Shown here: positions 7,315 through 9,555 of the stretch, in pieces | Layout of the letters: the number at the start of each line of letters is the position of its first letter | How positions within the stretch are numbered: the stretch's first letter is position 1 | From: Halobacteriovoraceae bacterium | GTDB taxonomy: Bacteria; Bdellovibrionota; Bacteriovoracia; Bacteriovoracales; Bacteriovoracaceae | DNA: 9,555 nt | Assembly (NCBI GenBank): GCA_018663815.1 | Contig: JABJPQ010000045.1 | Span: 1-9,555 of the forward strand | Direction: 5' to 3' | The notes under the pieces: model-generated | The model's input: the letters and a program-made list of their open reading frames with translations, nothing else | The model's database searches: none | What the model was told of the DNA's origin: nothing | Program-made: the position numbers and the translations under genes

Positions 7315-8544
7315 TTAATGTTTTAGTTTTTTTTGTTCTTTAAATAAAAATAGTATGACAATACCCCACAGGAACAAAAAAACAAATTGAAGTTGGGTTA
7401 GTATTTTCATATCACTAATTGCTATTTGGGCCATAGTAAAAGCGATCAATGCCTTTGAGACCCTATAAACGAACATATCTGTTATGTATTTTGCTCCAAA
7501 TTTTTGCAGGCTCAAAAGGGGGTGGTACATGATATCCTTTACGGCCGCAAATAAGGAGTAATCAATTCCTTTCATCGAAACAAAGACACTGCCAACGATA
7601 TACAAGGATCCAGCTCCAAAACTAAGCCCTCCAAATACAAGAATAAAATAAAAAAGTGGAATAAATAAGAAGATAGATCTTAGCTTAACTCTCACTAATA
7701 AAAAGGGTAAGACCATAAACTGTAAAAATAAAGCGACAATATTAACGTAAGAATAAAACTGCCCAAAATAAGCTGTGCGTTCATCTTTTATTGTTATGAC
7801 TTTTTCAAAAACCATATTAAATTGCAAGTCAGCAATAAAAATGACAAATTGAGAAAGAGCCACAACTGCTCCAATCAAAAAAACATATTTTTTCACACCA
7901 CGAATAGCACGAATAGGAGTAATGCTACGATTGGTTACCTCTAGCTGAGCGTGAGATATATCACCCGTAAAATAAAACGCGAGTACAGTAAATAGGATAA
8001 TTAGAAGTGAAACCATAAAGACGATCTCAGTATTATAAGTACTAGCAAGATAGCTAGTAAGCTGACCTCCTATAATGCCCCCGATACTCCCTACGGCTCC
8101 AATAGGTCCAATTAAACGTTTAAACTGTTCAAGGTTATAGGTTGAATTCGCAAAGGCTAAACAAATATGAACAAGCAAAACAATATAAGCTTCTTTAGCT
8201 GCAAAAATAACGTAAGCCATCTGCTTAAAGCCCATCTTATATCCAATATAACCAACGAGCAGGGTCACAATTGAGAGGATGCCAGTAGTAAGATAGAGCT
8301 TATGCACTCCGATTTTACTTTGAAGATAATTATTAATACTAATCATCACCATCAAAACGAGCACACCTATAAAGGATGCAAACGAGTAATCATTGGCCGT
8401 ATAAACATCATAAAAAATAGCCCCGGTTGCTGAGCGAACTAAAGGGTAACTAAATAAGGCTAAGAAATAGGTAAGGAGTATAAAGAAGCTTGTTTTTTTC
8501 AATCGAGCATCAAATCCTTCAAGGCACTGAAAGAAACTTTTCAT
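7315..8544 (-). CDS. Membrane transporter of the ATP/ADP (Npt1/Tlc-like) exchanger group of the major facilitator superfamily
   Basis: This 409-residue integral inner-membrane protein has about 11-12 hydrophobic segments, for example near 18-36, 57-72, 82-100, 107-131, 173-193, 219-240, 263-285, 289-309 and 383-401. Two blocks recall the nucleotide-exchanger family: RLIGPIGAVGSIGGIIGG (143-160), like the RLFxLIGAGGSLGxxxG block, and GAKYITDMFVYR (350-361), like the KxKxFIDTxVYR block, preceded by YSLFAAVKDIMYHPL (329-343). Members include the ATP/ADP translocases of obligate intracellular bacteria, and many uncharacterised relatives occur in free-living bacteria. The protein is shorter than Rickettsia Tlc (about 500 residues), so substrate and direction cannot be assumed. 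The start overlaps the upstream regulator stop by one base (TAATG), which implies translational coupling; its own ribosome site is poor and distant. Transport as such is confident, nucleotide as substrate is tentative. Confidence 0.75.
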   Translation of the reverse strand: MKSFFQCLEGFDARLKKTSFFILLTYFLALFSYPLVRSATGAIFYDVYTANDYSFASFIGVLVLMVMISINNYLQSKIGVHKLYLTTGILSIVTLLVGYIGYKMGFKQMAYVIFAAKEAYIVLLVHICLAFANSTYNLEQFKRLIGPIGAVGSIGGIIGGQLTSYLASTYNTEIVFMVSLLIILFTVLAFYFTGDISHAQLEVTNRSITPIRAIRGVKKYVFLIGAVVALSQFVIFIADLQFNMVFEKVITIKDERTAYFGQFYSYVNIVALFLQFMVLPFLLVRVKLRSIFLFIPLFYFILVFGGLSFGAGSLYIVGSVFVSMKGIDYSLFAAVKDIMYHPLLSLQKFGAKYITDMFVYRVSKALIAFTMAQIAISDMKILTQLQFVFLFLWGIVILFLFKEQKKLKH

Positions 8545-9050
8545 TAAAGGTATCTATCCCCTTTTTGAGCTTCATTAAATTCATGATCATTGGCAAACTT
8601 TTCTAAATCAAGGGACGTGCTTAAGTCTAGGTTAGCTGAATTATTAACAACTTTACGCATAAATTCAAAAAGACCTTTTCTCGTTTCAGTACTGATAAGG
8701 TGCTCAACCAAGCAAGAGTCTTGATGAGCAATTACATCATCGACTTTTAAGATATCTTTTAAAAAATAATACATTAATGTTCTACTAGAAAGTATATGAT
8801 GAACTTCCACATGCCCGGCATCCGAAAGGGTTAGAAATTTATTATCATCTTCAACCACAAGACTTTTTTTTCTTAAGTTAGCCACGGCCGTTGATACACT
8901 TCCCTTCGTCAATCCAAGTTCTTTTGCAATATCAGTCACCCGAGCATAGCCATGTTCTTCTTTTAATTTATGAATGGTAAGCAAGTAATGCACCATTGAA
9001 TGAGTTAAATCGTTGCTAGATGTGTGAACTATCGTTTTTTTTCCTGACAT
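8544..9050 (-). CDS. DtxR/MntR-family metal-dependent transcriptional regulator
   Basis: This 168-residue cytoplasmic repressor-type protein has a winged helix-turn-helix at about 20-75 (VTDIAKELGLTKGSVSTAVANLRKK is the recognition unit) and a dimerisation/metal domain at about 76-135. The cluster H109-QDS-C113-LV-E116-H117 aligns with DtxR His98, Cys102, Glu105 and His106. A Cys at this place is the iron-type choice, whereas MntR has Glu. DtxR Met10 appears replaced by His21, and by my hand alignment the ancillary-site His79 and Glu83 become Arg90 and Tyr94. There is no C-terminal SH3-like domain (DtxR is about 226 residues, MntR about 142). The ATG at 9050-9048 lacks a Shine-Dalgarno and has an in-frame TGA six bases upstream, so no longer start exists; the mRNA may be leaderless or short-leadered. 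It is first in an operon with the transporter and prlC, which it probably regulates along with itself. Confidence 0.85.
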   Translation of the reverse strand: MSGKKTIVHTSSNDLTHSMVHYLLTIHKLKEEHGYARVTDIAKELGLTKGSVSTAVANLRKKSLVVEDDNKFLTLSDAGHVEVHHILSSRTLMYYFLKDILKVDDVIAHQDSCLVEHLISTETRKGLFEFMRKVVNNSANLDLSTSLDLEKFANDHEFNEAQKGDRYL

Positions 9051-9067
9051 AATTCATATATTTAACC

Positions 9068-9091
9068 AATTTATTAAATTATGGCCATATG
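9068..9091. promoter_or_regulatory. Adjoining palindromes upstream of the regulator gene, candidate operator
   Basis: AATTTA-T-TAAATT (9068-9080) runs directly into TATGGCCATA (9080-9089), which overlaps CATATG (9086-9091). They lie 18-41 bases upstream of the regulator start. A CATAAT on the minus strand (9083-9078), a plausible -10, is embedded in them, so a protein bound here would block that promoter. This fits autoregulation by the DtxR-like protein. The sites do not match the known DtxR or MntR box sequences as I remember them, and AT-rich DNA produces short palindromes by chance. Confidence 0.35.
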
Positions 9092-9238
9092 TGTATATTT
9101 ATTTGCACCCCCTTTTTGAATTTCAGCTCTCATAATCTCTAAGTTATTGATATAAAGGAGTATTTCGGAGGTACTTTTTAACCTATTAATCGATTTTCCA
9201 ATAACGTGGTAAAATAATTTATATAATTTGAGGTATTT

Positions 9239-9555
9239 ATGAGAATTTTTTTAGCAATTATTGCTGGTTTATTAGGGAGCAGTTACGGACTATCAGAGGA
9301 TTCTGCTTATGATGTTGTCGACTCGACTCCTGTAACAGAGCAGCAAGAAGCTGACGGTGAAGTTTACATTCACCAAGGGCTTGCTAGTGAACGATATAAA
9401 GAAATGTGTCTTACAAACCCCGAAAAATATAAAGATATCTGTGATGAGGATAAAAAAGCTTTTGATGGTGGATCTAATCAAAAGCTTGAGCTTTTACTAC
9501 CAGCGCTAACGAAAGCCTATTCAATGTTTACTATGATGGGCGGTGGCGGCGGTGG
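9239..9555 (+). CDS. Exported protein of unknown function (5' part; runs off the right edge)
   Basis: The frame is open from the ATG at 9239 to the window end (105 codons plus two bases). GAGG at 9230-9233 stands five bases before the start, an excellent ribosome site. Residues 1-17 (MRIFLAIIAGLLGSSYG) form a signal peptide with likely cleavage before LSED. The mature segment is acidic and includes two cysteines 13 apart within MCLTNPEKYKDIC, then DEDKKAFDGG. A hydrophobic stretch (LELLLPALTKAYSMFTMM) follows and passes into a run of glycines at the very end. The hydrophobic-Gly part may be the beginning of a membrane segment or low-complexity region. I do not recognise the family. It is divergent from the regulator operon and shares its intergenic region, so it could be under the same control. 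Confidence 0.75.
   Translation, partial: MRIFLAIIAGLLGSSYGLSEDSAYDVVDSTPVTEQQEADGEVYIHQGLASERYKEMCLTNPEKYKDICDEDKKAFDGGSNQKLELLLPALTKAYSMFTMMGGGGG

Noticed and set aside
9153..9171. Two Shine-Dalgarno-like runs (AAAGGAG and CGGAGG) suggesting a small leader ORF
   Set aside because: No start codon stands at a suitable distance after either run, so no leader peptide can be supported.
9147..9177. TTGATA (9147-9152) and TACTTT (9172-9177) as a promoter for the exported-protein gene
   Set aside because: The spacer is 19 bases and the -10 is poor. A better TATAAT at 9222-9227 is too close to the ribosome site to leave a usable leader. No promoter is called.
9293..9481. 62-codon minus-strand frame near the right edge
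   Set aside because: Antisense to the exported-protein gene at 9239, which has a ribosome site and signal peptide; this frame has neither a good start nor a family match.

Overview
The window is AT-rich (roughly one third G+C by eye) chromosomal DNA with standard bacterial Shine-Dalgarno signals, several secreted Gram-negative-type proteins (an outer-membrane-barrel-like protein, a secreted subtilase, a CxxCH periplasmic protein) and no mobile element, phage, CRISPR or RNA gene that I can support. The mix of proteins suggests a low-GC member of the Bdellovibrionota / Bacteriovorax-Halobacteriovorax type. That assignment is inference from gene content and was not tested.

Layout, left to right. 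1-922 (-) is the 5' part of an exported, probably outer-membrane protein that runs off the left edge. A divergent intergenic region (923-1200) with a clear palindrome separates it from a secreted S8 subtilisin-like protease (1201-2517, +), which ends in a good rho-independent terminator. Next come two housekeeping genes transcribed divergently from a 67-base gap: ybeY (2611-3156, -; rRNA-maturation endoribonuclease) and mazG (3224-4018, +; NTP pyrophosphohydrolase). Downstream of mazG on the same strand is a periplasmic protein of unknown function with one CASCH haem-attachment motif (4082-5275, +).

From 5276 to 9050 the minus strand carries a tight three-gene operon, read right to left. It encodes a DtxR-like metal-type repressor (8544-9050), a membrane transporter resembling the ATP/ADP (Npt1/Tlc) exchanger family (7315-8544), and an M3 oligopeptidase A, PrlC (5276-7300). 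The regulator and transporter overlap by one base (TAATG), and the transporter and prlC are 14 bases apart. The operon's last stop codon abuts the stop codon of the convergent CASCH gene with no base between them. A divergent regulatory region (9051-9238) containing two adjoining palindromes leads to the start of another exported protein (9239 to the right edge, +), whose sequence becomes glycine-rich as the window ends.

The point of most interest is the regulator-transporter-oligopeptidase operon. If the transporter moves nucleotides and PrlC finishes peptide breakdown, this would be a metal-regulated scavenging unit, which would suit a predatory or host-associated lifestyle. The co-transcription is well supported by spacing. 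The function of the unit is speculative. I found no convincing wholly new system such as a defence island, a retron or a novel repeat array.
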